From: Fibrella aquatilis
Lineage (GTDB): Bacteria; Bacteroidota; Bacteroidia; Cytophagales; Spirosomataceae
Direction: 5' to 3'
Length of the DNA stretch: 64,000 bases
NCBI RefSeq assembly: GCF_017353255.1
Contig: NZ_JAFMYU010000002.1
Coordinates: 62,001-126,000, forward strand
The notes beneath the pieces were generated by a model. That model was not told the DNA's origin. It made no database searches and saw only the letters and a list, made by a program, of their open reading frames with translations. Numbering within the stretch: the first letter of the stretch is position 1; each line of letters opens with the position of its first letter. Positions 26,078 to 36,538 of this stretch are shown here, piece after piece. A program made the position numbers and the translations under genes.

Positions 26078-29000
26078 TTGCAACAGCTCACCGACCTCCT
26101 CCAGCAACGTATCCTCGTCCTCGACGGGGCCATGGGTACCATGATTCAGCGGTACGACCTCACCGAGGCCGATTACCGCGGCGACCGTTTCCGCGATTTC
26201 CCGCACGACGTGAAAGGCAACAACGACCTGCTGTCGCTTACCCGCCCCGACATCATTGCCGAGATTCACCGGCAGTATTTCGAGGCTGGTTCCGACATTG
26301 TAGAGACGAATACCTTCAGCGGTACGCGCATCGCCATGGCCGACTACCATATGGAGGACCTGGTGTATGAGCTTAATTACGAGTCGGCCCGGATTGCCCG
26401 CGAAGTGGCCGACGAGTTTACCAGCGCCAACCCCGACAAGCCCCGGTTTGTGGCCGGCGCCATGGGGCCCACCAACCGCACCGCCTCCCTTAGCCCCGAC
26501 GTGAACAACCCCGGCTACCGCGCCGTCACGTTCGATGAACTGGTGGATGCCTATTACGAGCAGGTCGAAGGCCTCATAGACGGCGGTTCGGACATTCTGC
26601 TGGTCGAAACGATTTTCGACACGCTCAACGCTAAGGCAGCACTGTTTGCGGTCGATAAGTATTTCGCGAAAGCGAGCCGGTCGTGGCCTATCATGATTTC
26701 TGGCACCATCACCGATGCGTCGGGGCGGACGTTGTCGGGGCAGACGACGGAGGCGTTTTTGTACTCGATCTCGCACCTGCCGCTGCTAAGCGTGGGCCTG
26801 AACTGCGCGTTGGGGGCCGAACCCATGCGCCCGTATATACAGACGCTGGCGAAGGAAGCACCATTTTTTGTGTCGGCCTACCCCAACGCGGGCCTGCCTA
26901 ACGAGTTTGGTGAATACGACGAAACGCCGGAGATGATGGCCGCCCAGGTAGACGGCTTCATGCGCGACGGGTTCATTAACATCATCGGTGGTTGCTGCGG
27001 CTCCACGCCCGACCATATTCGCGCCATTGCTGAAAAAGCCAAACAATACCAACCCCGCCCCAGGCCAACGCCAGAACCATATCAAAAGCTGAGCGGTCTG
27101 GAGCCGCTGAAGATCACGGAGTTAACCAACTTTGTGAACGTGGGTGAGCGGACCAACGTAACCGGCTCGAAGGCGTTTGCCCGGCTCATTAAATCGGGTG
27201 ATTACGAAGCGGCGCTGGCCGTGGCCCGTCAACAGGTAGAAAACGGCGCGCAGATCATCGACGTTAACCTGGATGAAGGCATGCTCGATTCGGCGGAGGT
27301 AATGACCACCTTCCTGAACCTGATTGCCGCCGAACCCGACATTGCTCGCGTACCCGTCATGATCGACTCCTCGAAGTGGGAGGTGATCGAAGCGGGTTTG
27401 AAATGTGTGCAGGGTAAGGCCATCGTCAATTCCATTTCCTTGAAAGAAGGCGAGGAGGCGTTCATCGAGCGGGCCAACCTGGTGAAACGCTACGGCGCGG
27501 CCACGGTAGTAATGGCGTTTGACGAAGTAGGGCAGGCCGATTCGTTTGAACGGCGCATCGAAATCTGCGAACGCGCCTATCGGATTTTGGTTGATAAAGT
27601 GCAGTTCAACCCCCAGGACATCATTTTCGACCCCAACATCCTGACCGTTGCCACGGGGATCGAAGAGCATAATAACTACGCCGTTGACTTCATCAACGCT
27701 ACGCGCTGGATCAAAGAAAACCTGCCGCTGGCGAAGGTGAGCGGGGGTGTGAGTAACGTGTCGTTCTCGTTTCGGGGCAACGAACCTGTTCGCGAGGCGT
27801 TCCATTCGGCCTTTTTGTACCACGCCATCCGGGCCGGTATGGACATGGGTATCGTGAACGCGGGTCAATTAGGCATCTACGACGATATTCCAAAAGATCT
27901 GCTCGAACACGTTGAAGACGTACTCCTGAACCGCCGCGACGATGCCACCGAACGCATGGTGACCTTCGCCGAAACGGTGAAAAGTAAAGGCAAGGAGGTA
28001 GTCGTAGACGATGCCTGGCGGGGCGGCACCGTGGGTGAGCGCCTGAAACACGCCCTCATCAAAGGCATTACCGAATTTATTGATGAGGACGTAGAAGAGG
28101 CCCGCCAACAGGTAGAACGCCCGCTGCACGTGATCGAAGGTCCCCTTATGGACGGCATGAACGTGGTGGGTGACCTCTTCGGCGAAGGCAAGATGTTTCT
28201 GCCCCAAGTGGTGAAATCGGCGCGGGTGATGAAAAAAGCCGTAGCGATCCTCACGCCCTACATTGAGGCCGAAAAGGCCGTGGGCGAAGCCGCCGGGGCG
28301 GGTAAAATCTTGCTCGCGACGGTGAAGGGTGACGTACACGACATCGGCAAAAACATCGTGGGCGTGGTGCTGGGGTGCAACAACTACGAGATCATCGACC
28401 TTGGGGTAATGGTGCCCACTCAGAAAATCCTGGATGCTGCCCGCGAACATAATGTAGATATTATTGGCCTTAGCGGCCTGATAACGCCGTCGTTGGACGA
28501 AATGGTAGGCGTGGCCAAAGAGATGGAACGGCAGGGCTTCACCATGCCGCTGCTCATTGGCGGTGCCACCACCTCGCGCATCCACACCGCCGTGAAGATC
28601 GACCCGCACTATTCGGGACCGGTCATCCACGTGCTCGACGCCAGCCGGAGCGTACCTGTGGCCGGTCGGCTGACGAGTGATGAACTGGCTACGCGCGATC
28701 TGATATTTCAGGAGATTAAAACCGAATACGCCCGGCTCCGCGATGAGCACGCCAAACGGCAGAAAGAGAAAAACCTGCTGACCATTGAGCAGGCCCGCAA
28801 AAACCGCGTTGCCATCGACTGGTCGGCGTTTGAGGCCACCAAGCCCACGTTCCTGGGCACCCGTGTTTTCGATGATTACCCGCTGGAGGAGATCGCTAAG
28901 TTTATTGACTGGACGCCGTTTTTTCAGACCTGGCAACTGAGCGGCAAGTACCCCGCTATTTTCGACGATGCCACGGTGGGCAGCGAAGCCAAAAAACTTT

Positions 29001-29851
29001 ACGACGACGCCAACGCGCTCCTGCAACAGATCATCCGCGATAAGTCGCTGGGCGCGAAGGCCGTTATTGGTTTCTTCCCGGCCAACGCCACCGACGACGA
29101 CGTACTGATTCACGAATACGAAGAGCTATCACGCGAGATTCCCTGCGAACGCCACGGCAGCCACCTGCATACGGAATATAAGATCAGTCGGGCGCAGTCG
29201 CAAACGTCGGTGACGCCCGCGGGGGAGTTGTTATTTGATACAAAGACTGTACTCCACTTCCTGCGGCAGCAGAACATGAAGGCGGCGGGTTTGCCCAACC
29301 TATGCCTCGCCGACTTTATAGCACCGCTGGAAAGTGGCCGCGAAGACTACATCGGTGCCTTTGCCGTTACAGCAGGTATTGGTATCGAGGCGCTGGTGGA
29401 GAAATTTGACCGGGATCATGACGACTACAACAGCATCATGGTCAAGGCCCTGGCCGACCGGCTGGCCGAGGCGTTTACCGAGTTGATGCATAAGCGGGTA
29501 CGTACCGAGTTCTGGCCCTACGCACCGTCTGAACAATTGAGCAACGACGAATTGATCCGCGAGAAGTACCAGGGTATCCGTCCCGCGCCGGGCTACCCCG
29601 CCTGCCCCGACCACACCGAAAAAGCCACGTTGTTTGACCTGCTGGACGCGGGTCGGGCTGATATTGTGCTGACGGAAAGCTTCGCGATGTACCCGGCCTC
29701 GTCGGTGAGTGGGTTTTATTTCAGCCACCCCGAAGCCAAGTATTTCGCCACGGGCAAGCTCAACAAAGACCAGCTCATCGACTACGCCCACCGCAAAGAC
29801 ATGCCCCTCGAAGACGCCGAACGCTGGCTCGCCCCGGTGCTGGCATATTGA
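26078..29851 (+). CDS. metH: Cobalamin-dependent methionine synthase
   Basis: This 1257-residue enzyme transfers the methyl group of methyltetrahydrofolate to homocysteine through cobalamin. All four modules are present: a homocysteine S-methyltransferase domain (about 1-325) with zinc cysteines in GLNCALG and [10 protein letters not shown]; a pterin-binding domain (about 345-600) with [11 protein letters not shown]; a cobalamin cap and binding domain (about 640-880) with [15 protein letters not shown] carrying the cobalt-ligating histidine near residue 753; and a C-terminal AdoMet reactivation domain with [12 protein letters not shown]. The start is a TTG at 26078. An in-frame TAA lies about 20 bp upstream and no ATG is available before the conserved LDGAMGTM. 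A 15-bp hairpin follows the stop codon. Confidence 0.96.
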   Translation: MQQLTDLLQQRILVLDGAMGTMIQRYDLTEADYRGDRFRDFPHDVKGNNDLLSLTRPDIIAEIHRQYFEAGSDIVETNTFSGTRIAMADYHMEDLVYELNYESARIAREVADEFTSANPDKPRFVAGAMGPTNRTASLSPDVNNPGYRAVTFDELVDAYYEQVEGLIDGGSDILLVETIFDTLNAKAALFAVDKYFAKASRSWPIMISGTITDASGRTLSGQTTEAFLYSISHLPLLSVGLNCALGAEPMRPYIQTLAKEAPFFVSAYPNAGLPNEFGEYDETPEMMAAQVDGFMRDGFINIIGGCCGSTPDHIRAIAEKAKQYQPRPRPTPEPYQKLSGLEPLKITELTNFVNVGERTNVTGSKAFARLIKSGDYEAALAVARQQVENGAQIIDVNLDEGMLDSAEVMTTFLNLIAAEPDIARVPVMIDSSKWEVIEAGLKCVQGKAIVNSISLKEGEEAFIERANLVKRYGAATVVMAFDEVGQADSFERRIEICERAYRILVDKVQFNPQDIIFDPNILTVATGIEEHNNYAVDFINATRWIKENLPLAKVSGGVSNVSFSFRGNEPVREAFHSAFLYHAIRAGMDMGIVNAGQLGIYDDIPKDLLEHVEDVLLNRRDDATERMVTFAETVKSKGKEVVVDDAWRGGTVGERLKHALIKGITEFIDEDVEEARQQVERPLHVIEGPLMDGMNVVGDLFGEGKMFLPQVVKSARVMKKAVAILTPYIEAEKAVGEAAGAGKILLATVKGDVHDIGKNIVGVVLGCNNYEIIDLGVMVPTQKILDAAREHNVDIIGLSGLITPSLDEMVGVAKEMERQGFTMPLLIGGATTSRIHTAVKIDPHYSGPVIHVLDASRSVPVAGRLTSDELATRDLIFQEIKTEYARLRDEHAKRQKEKNLLTIEQARKNRVAIDWSAFEATKPTFLGTRVFDDYPLEEIAKFIDWTPFFQTWQLSGKYPAIFDDATVGSEAKKLYDDANALLQQIIRDKSLGAKAVIGFFPANATDDDVLIHEYEELSREIPCERHGSHLHTEYKISRAQSQTSVTPAGELLFDTKTVLHFLRQQNMKAAGLPNLCLADFIAPLESGREDYIGAFAVTAGIGIEALVEKFDRDHDDYNSIMVKALADRLAEAFTELMHKRVRTEFWPYAPSEQLSNDELIREKYQGIRPAPGYPACPDHTEKATLFDLLDAGRADIVLTESFAMYPASSVSGFYFSHPEAKYFATGKLNKDQLIDYAHRKDMPLEDAERWLAPVLAY

Positions 29852-29856
29852 TTACC

Positions 29857-29896
29857 AAACCTATAAGGTCTTCGGAGACCTTATAGGTTTATTTTG
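29857..29896. terminator. Hairpin after metH, TTATAGG repeat family
   Basis: A perfect 15-bp stem (29857-29871 with 29876-29890) has a TCGG loop, followed by ATTTTG. It begins 6 bp after the metH stop codon. The sequence CTTATAGGTTTATTT at 29880-29894 is identical to the one overlapping the kdpC stop codon at 42521-42535. Confidence 0.8.
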
Positions 29897-29924
29897 ACCT
29901 TAGCTGAATCACTACATCCGCCAC

Positions 29925-30971
29925 ATGGATCATTTCATCGACCACCTCGAAATCCGCAATTTCAAATCCATCAGGGAATTGAAGCTAACCGGCTTCAAGC
30001 GTATTAACCTGTTTATTGGCCGACCAAATGTAGGTAAGTCGAATCTGCTTGAGGCAATGTCTGTACTTTCGTTGCCATATATTTTTGAAAGCGACATAAA
30101 ATTCAATGAAGTAGTTAGGGTAGAAAGTCAGTTTGAGATATTTTTTGAGGCACAACATGTTCAAGAAGGCGCTTTTATATTTGCTGGTACACGGGATGGT
30201 CACATCAACAGTTGTAACATTTCTTATAACAAATTTGATTCTTTGATTGATTTTCACATAGAATATAATCATCAAATTATCCAAGGCAATCATGTCAAAA
30301 TTTTAGACGAATACGAATTTACTATTATGGTCGATAATGAATCATTTTTGTTAAGAAAAAATACAGAAAAATTTTCATTTAGCACAATCAAACCATATTT
30401 TTTTAAAATTAATAAAGACGGTAAGATAAAAAAATGGCCATTTCTACAACCTCCCTTTGGTAATAATTTATTGTATGTTCTTCAACTCATACCTGAACTC
30501 AGGCAAATATATGTGAACTGGTTTAAGCAATATGGTTTACAATTAGTGCTTGACGCAACTACTCAATCTCTGAAAATTCAGAAAGATAAAAGTAACGGTG
30601 AAGTGTTCCAGTTACCTTATACTTCCATCGCTGACACGCTTCAGCGGATGATTTTTTATAAGACGGCTGTTGCATCAAATGAGAATTCGGTCCTATTGTT
30701 TGAAGAACCCGAAGCACACGCGTACCCACCTTACATTTCTGAATTTACGCAAGAAGTCATTAAATCGAAGTCAAATCAAACGTTTATTGTTACGCACAGT
30801 CCACTCATCGTTGAGCAGTTTTTAACGGAGGCTATAGATGATTTAGGCATATTCATGGTTGATTTTAAAGATGGACAGACGGTTGTGAAAGGGTTGTCGA
30901 CAGATGAGATACGAGAGGTTTATAAGTATGGAATGGACCTGTTTTTTAACGGGGAAGCCTACCTCGACTAA
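29925..30971 (+). CDS. AAA/RecF-like ATPase of a putative defence module
   Basis: This 348-residue ABC/SMC-type ATPase starts with IDHLEIRNFKSIRE, the classic RecF/OLD-like opening, and has Walker A GRPNVGKS at residues 32-39. Near the C-terminus is the signature and Walker B region LLFEEPEAHAYP, followed by FIVTHSPLIVEQF. In known two-gene systems such ATPases (OLD/Gabija, RloA, PARIS AriA types) sense phage or DNA structures and control a nuclease partner. The next gene starts on the last base of its stop codon (TAATG), so they are translationally coupled. Most of the gene is much more A+T-rich than the flanking genes, which suggests transfer. The defence role is inferred from architecture. 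Confidence 0.82.
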   Translation: MDHFIDHLEIRNFKSIRELKLTGFKRINLFIGRPNVGKSNLLEAMSVLSLPYIFESDIKFNEVVRVESQFEIFFEAQHVQEGAFIFAGTRDGHINSCNISYNKFDSLIDFHIEYNHQIIQGNHVKILDEYEFTIMVDNESFLLRKNTEKFSFSTIKPYFFKINKDGKIKKWPFLQPPFGNNLLYVLQLIPELRQIYVNWFKQYGLQLVLDATTQSLKIQKDKSNGEVFQLPYTSIADTLQRMIFYKTAVASNENSVLLFEEPEAHAYPPYISEFTQEVIKSKSNQTFIVTHSPLIVEQFLTEAIDDLGIFMVDFKDGQTVVKGLSTDEIREVYKYGMDLFFNGEAYLD

Positions 30972-31531
30972 TGGAGCAGCATATAATTCCGGAGTGCTAT
31001 ATTGATACCCGATTGGTCAAATCGCTGTTGCCGTCTAAAAATCGATATAATCACCAGCATGGTTGTTCTAATGTAGAAAAAACCATGAAAACTAAGTTCA
31101 AAGGAGATTTTGCGCTTGGGATAATTGATAAGGATAAGAAAATCCTGAATTATTTGAACGAATGTCAACTTGTGACCGAGTTGCCTACTGTGCTTCAGCT
31201 TTTCAAGCATAGACAGGCCAATCATTACCTGATCATTATCCGACCAGCAATGGAAAGATGGGTAATGAATGCAACGACTATTGCGGGTCTATCTTTATTG
31301 AATTTTGATCTGCCTAATACCCTTGAGGGCCTGTGTGATATCACTAAAACATCTAAAGAAGATAAAGTAGACGTACATGCCTCTAAGTTCTACAGCCTTT
31401 TTAAAGAGTTAAATAGAATAAATCCGCCTGCTGTAGCTGTTCTAAAATTCTGGATTACCTACCTGAAAGATAATCCATACCAGGCGGACCTAGCTTACAT
31501 TATTGACCAAACCCAGATTTACTGCGAATAA
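30971..31531 (+). CDS. Toprim-like partner protein of the ATPase
   Basis: This 186-residue protein has IPECYIDTRLVKSLL at the N-terminus (Glu8, Asp12) and FALGIIDKDKK near residue 50 (Asp53, Asp55). An early glutamate plus a DxD about 45 residues later is the spacing of Toprim-type metal sites, so a Toprim/RloB-like nuclease is plausible, but no full Toprim signature is present. The pattern NRYNHQHGCSNVEKTMK lies between them. It overlaps the ATPase gene by one base. It shares the same low G+C composition. Two minus-strand genes are convergent 26 bp downstream with no hairpin between. Confidence 0.65.
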   Translation: MEQHIIPECYIDTRLVKSLLPSKNRYNHQHGCSNVEKTMKTKFKGDFALGIIDKDKKILNYLNECQLVTELPTVLQLFKHRQANHYLIIIRPAMERWVMNATTIAGLSLLNFDLPNTLEGLCDITKTSKEDKVDVHASKFYSLFKELNRINPPAVAVLKFWITYLKDNPYQADLAYIIDQTQIYCE

Positions 31532-31556
31532 AGTAGCCCTTATCTACTGCCGTTTC

Positions 31557-31883
31557 TCATAATATTGATACAGCCTTCTTCAATAGCTTCTCGACTAGTG
31601 AGGCGGCGGCGGCGGCTTGTTTGATCGTGTCGGCGATGTGGGTGATGGCGGTATTGGTTTCGGTGAGCCAGCCGTTGAGGGCCGTAAGCTGCTGATTGGC
31701 TTCGTCAACCTGTTTTACGCTGTCAGCGAATTCGGCGGAGAGAGCGCTGATGAGCGATGCCCGCAGGCGCATACCCTGCGTGAGCATGTTGGTCTGCTGA
31801 GTTGCAGTAAGGCGACCATCGCGGGCCAGCGAAAAGCTCTTCTGCGCCGACCCGGCCAACTGTTCGGTATCAATCTTCTTCAT
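31557..31883 (-). CDS. Small alpha-helical hypothetical protein
   Basis: I do not recognise this 108-residue protein. It is almost entirely predicted-helical by composition (Ala, Gln, Leu and Lys rich) with a hydrophobic-heptad feel in AEFADSVKQVDEANQQLTAL, suggesting a coiled coil, and it has no signal peptide. It follows the lipoprotein gene at 31904 on the same strand by 20 bp, so the two probably form an operon. A physical interaction is only inferred. Confidence 0.6.
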   Translation of the reverse strand: MKKIDTEQLAGSAQKSFSLARDGRLTATQQTNMLTQGMRLRASLISALSAEFADSVKQVDEANQQLTALNGWLTETNTAITHIADTIKQAAAAASLVEKLLKKAVSIL

Positions 31884-31903
31884 CGGAGAAAACAGTAAAC
31901 TGT

Positions 31904-32860
31904 TTAAGGATGGTCTGCTTTGCGGAGTTCGTTGATGCGCTGGGCGGCTTTCAGGAAGGTGTCCACCTGAGTTTCGTAGGCGAGCACCGTGGTCCGAAAC
32001 TGCTCGAACGTGTGCGTTTGTTTGGCCACGCCCACTAACGCCGCATGTGATTTTTTTAACGATCGCAGCACGTCAGACGGGCGGTTGGCGCGGGTCAGGC
32101 GCAGTTGTTCGGCGGCACGCTGAATTTCGGTGAGGCGTTTTTTTAGCTCCTCATAGGGCATGGCTTTGCGGTTGGCCAGGTTATTATAGGCTACCATAAG
32201 CTGCGTTAGCTTTTGATCATCGCCCGTTTTTTGCGCTAAATACACGTACCGGTCCAGGTCTTTGGTCAGGAAATCGAGTAACTGATTAATGGGAGCTTCG
32301 CCTTGAAAAATAGCCTGGCGCACAGCCCTGTCGCGCTGGTTGGTGAGGGCAGCTTCACCAACGATGCCAATCAGGGTGCCGATGGGTGAAATATAGGCTG
32401 CTGCCTGCTCGTCGGCGCGTTGGTGCTGCAACTCGGCGAAGGTGGTCTGGATAGCCCCCAGGCTACTGCCCAGCGCGGCCATACTGGTGCGTAGTTGCTT
32501 GGGGGCTTCGTTGCCCGCCAGCGCCGACAGGTTATCGGCATAGAGGGCCAACTGCGCCAGTAGCGCAACACGGGCCTGCACGGCGGCGGGGTCGAAGGCA
32601 TCGGCCATCAGGGCGGTCTCTTTCCCCTGGGCATCAACCTCCTCCACCCGTTGACCAGGATTGAGCAGCAGCGTCAGAAAATACAGATCGCGCTCATACT
32701 GGTTCAGGGCGTTGTAGTACGTACTGATAGCCGATGTAGCGGCCGCCGTGCTTTTCTGCAACGACTCGATAGGTGCCTTGTAGGCTCGCTGGCAGGCCAG
32801 TGGGGTGAGCCAAACGCCAAACAGCAATAGATAGCCTGGTATTCGTAGAGACGGAATCAT
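31904..32860 (-). CDS. Putative lipoprotein, helical
   Basis: This 318-residue protein has a short signal peptide ending in a lipobox-like TPLAC with Cys23, so it is probably a lipid-anchored envelope protein. The remainder is helical, with repeated Leu/Ala/Gln-rich stretches, and resembles no family I can name. It is upstream of the 108-residue helical gene (20 bp) and downstream of a 204-bp gap (32861-33064) in which I see nothing. The gap separates it from the type IX secreted protein gene. Confidence 0.65.
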   Translation of the reverse strand: MIPSLRIPGYLLLFGVWLTPLACQRAYKAPIESLQKSTAAATSAISTYYNALNQYERDLYFLTLLLNPGQRVEEVDAQGKETALMADAFDPAAVQARVALLAQLALYADNLSALAGNEAPKQLRTSMAALGSSLGAIQTTFAELQHQRADEQAAAYISPIGTLIGIVGEAALTNQRDRAVRQAIFQGEAPINQLLDFLTKDLDRYVYLAQKTGDDQKLTQLMVAYNNLANRKAMPYEELKKRLTEIQRAAEQLRLTRANRPSDVLRSLKKSHAALVGVAKQTHTFEQFRTTVLAYETQVDTFLKAAQRINELRKADHP

Positions 32861-33064
32861 ACCCCAAGATATTAGTCTTAATTCGTAAAACGAAGCATAG
32901 TCTGTGGGGCGCGTGTCAATCTTGTGTAGCTGCCTGTTTGGGAGTGCTTTCTGAGCTGTGTCGGGCTGGAGTTTTGTGAAAGTGATGCGGTTAAAGCGGT
33001 CTTTACAGGGTGGTGTCAGGTCGTTTGGCCAATTCGGGGTAAGACAAAATTAGAACACACAGTA

Positions 33065-36000
33065 TCAGCGGAGCAGGGTTACAACGCCGCGCTGTTTTCT
33101 GACGGTGCCGCCTATAAATTCTACCAGTACCTCATACACGTAATTGCCGGGCGGCAGGGCTTGCCCGTTCTGTTGGCCGTCCCACCCTTCCGTTTGTCGA
33201 TTAGGCCTTAGGTCTCTGCCTACGTAGACCTCGCTTCCCCAACGGCTAAACACGCGCAACTCCCGAACCATGGTCACATTGCTGCCGTAGACATTGAAAA
33301 AGTCGCTGGTGTTGTTGCCGTCGGGTGTGAACACGTTGGCGGTGTAGAGCGCACAGGTGTCGACCCGCACCACGTCCTGCCGCAGCACCGAGTCAGGGCA
33401 GATACCGTTGTTGCTTACCCGTAGTTTGATGTCGTATGCCCCCTGCCGCAGCCGAATCTGCGGGTTTTGGGCCGTAGACACCAGCACAGTGTTGGCGTAC
33501 CACTGCCAGGTTGTCGCGCGCTGCGACTGATCCAGCAGTGACACCAGCGTGTCGGAGCAGACAAGGCCGTTGTTGGCCAGACTAAAAACCGCTTTGGCCC
33601 GCTCACGCACGTTGACTGAATGCGATACGGCGCTGGTGCAGGCTATAGGGAACCCCACAATGGTCATCGTGACCGGATAGGCGTTGCCGCCCGCCGCAAA
33701 GGCGTGGGTCGGCGAAAAATAAGTCGAATCGATGGGGGAGCCGTCGCCGAAATTCCAGCGAAAGCGGTACGCCTGGTTCGACAGGTTTCGGAGGGTTACC
33801 GTCTCGCCGGGGCAGGCTACGGCCGGGTAGCTGAAATTACCCGTTGGGATGGTGTCTGTTTTGATTGTCAAGTCTTTAGCCATGTACCCGCCGCATTCGG
33901 GATAGACGGTCTGCGTTATTTTGTAGGTCGTGCCTGGCTGGCTGAAGCCCGCATAATCTACAATGGGGCCGTCGAGCAGGTTGCCGTTTATGGCCCACTG
34001 CACCCGCGCGGGTTTGGGCGTTGAGGAGTCTTTGAACCGGACCGTTTCGCCGGGGCAGATGGTAGTGCGGCTGATCTCAGACAGCACCGTCACCGAGTTG
34101 GGCAGCACCGTGATGCGGACGGTGTCGCTGGAGGGGCCACAGGTGCCGTTGATGTCGAGCCTGACGAGATACACCTGTTTGCTGGTGGGCGAGGCGTATT
34201 CGTGGGTGAGCACCGCCGCCAAACTCACTACTGCCGTGTTGCTGTCGCCGAAGGTCCAGGTGGCGTTGCCCTGGAAGCCGGTAGACCGGTTGGAGAACGT
34301 CAGGCTGGTGGGTGGGCAGAGCACTGTACTGCTGTTGACCCCGATTTCGGCTTTGGCGTTGGGCAGGATCGTTACGGCGGCGGTGCTGGTGAAACTGCCG
34401 CAGGCGTTGATTCCCTCCAGCCTCACCATATAGTCCTGTGGCTGTCGGCTGGTGTTAACAAACGTCTGAGGGCCAGGCTGGTAGGCAGTGCTTTTGGTTT
34501 GGTTGCCAAAGTCCCAGTTGTAGCTCACACCGCTTTGAGCCGTACCGCTCACGGCAAACGTGATGGGCAGTGGCGAACAGACCGTCTGCGAACTGGGCGT
34601 GAGAATGGCTTTTTCGGGAACGGGCAGGGTTGTCAGGGTTTTGGTGGTGGTGGCGCTGCAACTGCCGGCATTCGCTATCAGGGTCACCTGTGCGCTACCG
34701 GCGGGCAGTTTTAGCGTTGGTGTGGCTGTGGTGGCTACCTCTGCTCCGTTGACCAGCCACCGAAACGCCGACGCCCCCGTAGACGTGTTAACAACGCTGA
34801 CGTTTTTGTCGCTGCACCCCCCACTGATACTGAAACTAGCCACCGGCTGCCCCACCGTTACAGTGGCCGTGGCGGTGGCACTACAGCCGCTGCTACCCTG
34901 CACGGTGTAGATCAGCGGCAACGTAGTTTGGGTAGGCAACAGGCGCGACAGAAACAGACTGTCGTTGCGGATGCAGCTGGGGCAGTTGGCCGACGTGCTC
35001 CACAACCCACCCGCAGGCGTACCCGTGAGCTTCACTACGGTTTCAGACTGGCAGGCAGCTTTGCTGTCGGCTGTGACGGCCACGCCCGTTACGTTGATGG
35101 TTACGGTAGAGGATCGCTGGCAGGCACCCACGCCGCGCTGGTAGCGTAGGGGAAAGGTGCCCGTGGTTTTGGGCGAAAAAAAATAGGCCGTGCCGCGCTG
35201 CACGAGTCCATCCGCAGGATCCCACTTGCCGTCGGTGAAGTCGGTGAGTAGGGGCAGGTCGGCGGTGTTGGCGCAGAGGGTGGTGTCGCGCCCCGGCGAG
35301 AGGATGCGGGCGGCCTGTGCGCTGCCAACGGTGAACGACACGCTGGTGGGCACGTTGCCGCACAGGTTGTTTAGCCGACCTTCTACTACCACAACGTAAG
35401 GGGTGTTGGTCACTTTCAGGAGGGTGTCGCCCGAAGCGGGCAGCAGTTTGCCGTTAATAGTGTAGGTCGCCGTTTTGTCGAACGGCACGGGCCGGTAGGT
35501 GAAATCGGTGCAGGCAGGGGCGGGCGTGCTTAGTTTGAGCACCGGTATGTCTTCCACAATGTGTTTGCAGGTTACGGGCACACTCCACTGCCCACAGGCA
35601 TTTTTCACGCGCAGGGTAACGACGTAGTTGCCCGGTTTGACAAACCTAATCTTCGGGTTGGGTGAATTGTAGTTGGTTTTTTCGAGGTACTCAACGGCGG
35701 GCGTAATGGTCCATTCGTAGTCGCGGGCGTTGATAGAGCCAATGCCGTCGAGCCGGATGATGCCTCCGCCGTCGAAACAGATGAACGACGAGTCGAGCCG
35801 AACGGCCACCACCCGGCCGGAATCAGGCCCGATTTTGGCCACTGCCTGATCGATAATGCTCACCGGCACGGGTGTTCTGGTGGGTGCGCCCACATTGCAG
35901 ACGTTGGAAGCCAGAATCGTTGCCGTGTAACTGCCGATTTTGTCGTAAGTATGGGTCAACTCTTTGCCCGACTTGCCATCGCCGTAGTCAATAGAATATG

Positions 36001-36502
36001 TGACATCCTTTGCCGGGCAAAAATCTACGCCGAATGTCACCTCCTGATTAACGCAGGCGGGGTTACGGTTTAGCTGAACGGTAGCTTTGGGCGGGTTGGT
36101 GAACAGGATGATGCCCGGCGCTAGATTTGGGGACTTGTTACAGGCCGCTTTGAAAGTCGACGTCAGCAGAATTGTGTACCGTTTATCGTACATGCAGTCG
36201 GGCAGGTCATACTCGTGGTCTTTGATGAACGACGTGTCTTTAGTTGAACGCGGAATGACGACGCTGAACTTCTCGGCGGGTAAATTATCGTTCCAGTCAA
36301 TCTCCATCTGCTCTACGTCGCAGTTACCGGCGGGCACGTTGATCTGAATAGACGCCTTTGCTTTCTTGACCCCCTGCGGCACGCAAAAACGCTGCTGTAC
36401 TACCTTGATGTTGATTTCAAGCTGCTGCTGCGCCCAGGCAGCACAACTGCCAAACAAGAGCAGTGTCAGGGCAATAAGTAAGCGGGTAGTGGTTGCGTTC
36501 AT
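33065..36502 (-). CDS. PKD-repeat protein with gliding-motility (type B) C-terminal sorting domain
   Basis: This 1145-residue secreted protein begins with a signal peptide ending AAWAQ (about residue 25). It contains several PKD-like domains, recognised by IDYGDGKSG, WDFGNQ, WTFGDSN and WNFGDGSPID motifs between about residues 150 and 960. It ends with about 100 residues, NVFTPDGNNTSDFFNVYG through FSRWGSEVYV and WDGQQNGQALPPGNYVYEV. That last block is the type B C-terminal domain (gliding motility-associated) that directs export by the type IX secretion system. The PorP/SprF gene lies directly upstream on the same strand (36 bp), the common pairing for SprB-type cargo. The ligand or adhesive target is unknown. 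Confidence 0.9.
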   Translation of the reverse strand: MNATTTRLLIALTLLLFGSCAAWAQQQLEINIKVVQQRFCVPQGVKKAKASIQINVPAGNCDVEQMEIDWNDNLPAEKFSVVIPRSTKDTSFIKDHEYDLPDCMYDKRYTILLTSTFKAACNKSPNLAPGIILFTNPPKATVQLNRNPACVNQEVTFGVDFCPAKDVTYSIDYGDGKSGKELTHTYDKIGSYTATILASNVCNVGAPTRTPVPVSIIDQAVAKIGPDSGRVVAVRLDSSFICFDGGGIIRLDGIGSINARDYEWTITPAVEYLEKTNYNSPNPKIRFVKPGNYVVTLRVKNACGQWSVPVTCKHIVEDIPVLKLSTPAPACTDFTYRPVPFDKTATYTINGKLLPASGDTLLKVTNTPYVVVVEGRLNNLCGNVPTSVSFTVGSAQAARILSPGRDTTLCANTADLPLLTDFTDGKWDPADGLVQRGTAYFFSPKTTGTFPLRYQRGVGACQRSSTVTINVTGVAVTADSKAACQSETVVKLTGTPAGGLWSTSANCPSCIRNDSLFLSRLLPTQTTLPLIYTVQGSSGCSATATATVTVGQPVASFSISGGCSDKNVSVVNTSTGASAFRWLVNGAEVATTATPTLKLPAGSAQVTLIANAGSCSATTTKTLTTLPVPEKAILTPSSQTVCSPLPITFAVSGTAQSGVSYNWDFGNQTKSTAYQPGPQTFVNTSRQPQDYMVRLEGINACGSFTSTAAVTILPNAKAEIGVNSSTVLCPPTSLTFSNRSTGFQGNATWTFGDSNTAVVSLAAVLTHEYASPTSKQVYLVRLDINGTCGPSSDTVRITVLPNSVTVLSEISRTTICPGETVRFKDSSTPKPARVQWAINGNLLDGPIVDYAGFSQPGTTYKITQTVYPECGGYMAKDLTIKTDTIPTGNFSYPAVACPGETVTLRNLSNQAYRFRWNFGDGSPIDSTYFSPTHAFAAGGNAYPVTMTIVGFPIACTSAVSHSVNVRERAKAVFSLANNGLVCSDTLVSLLDQSQRATTWQWYANTVLVSTAQNPQIRLRQGAYDIKLRVSNNGICPDSVLRQDVVRVDTCALYTANVFTPDGNNTSDFFNVYGSNVTMVRELRVFSRWGSEVYVGRDLRPNRQTEGWDGQQNGQALPPGNYVYEVLVEFIGGTVRKQRGVVTLLR

Positions 36503-36538
36503 AGGTGGTTTGGATGGAATAATACATTTACTATCACG

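Noticed and set aside
27869-29113. 414-codon frame antisense to metH
   Set aside because: It is entirely inside metH, with unnatural composition; an overlap artefact.
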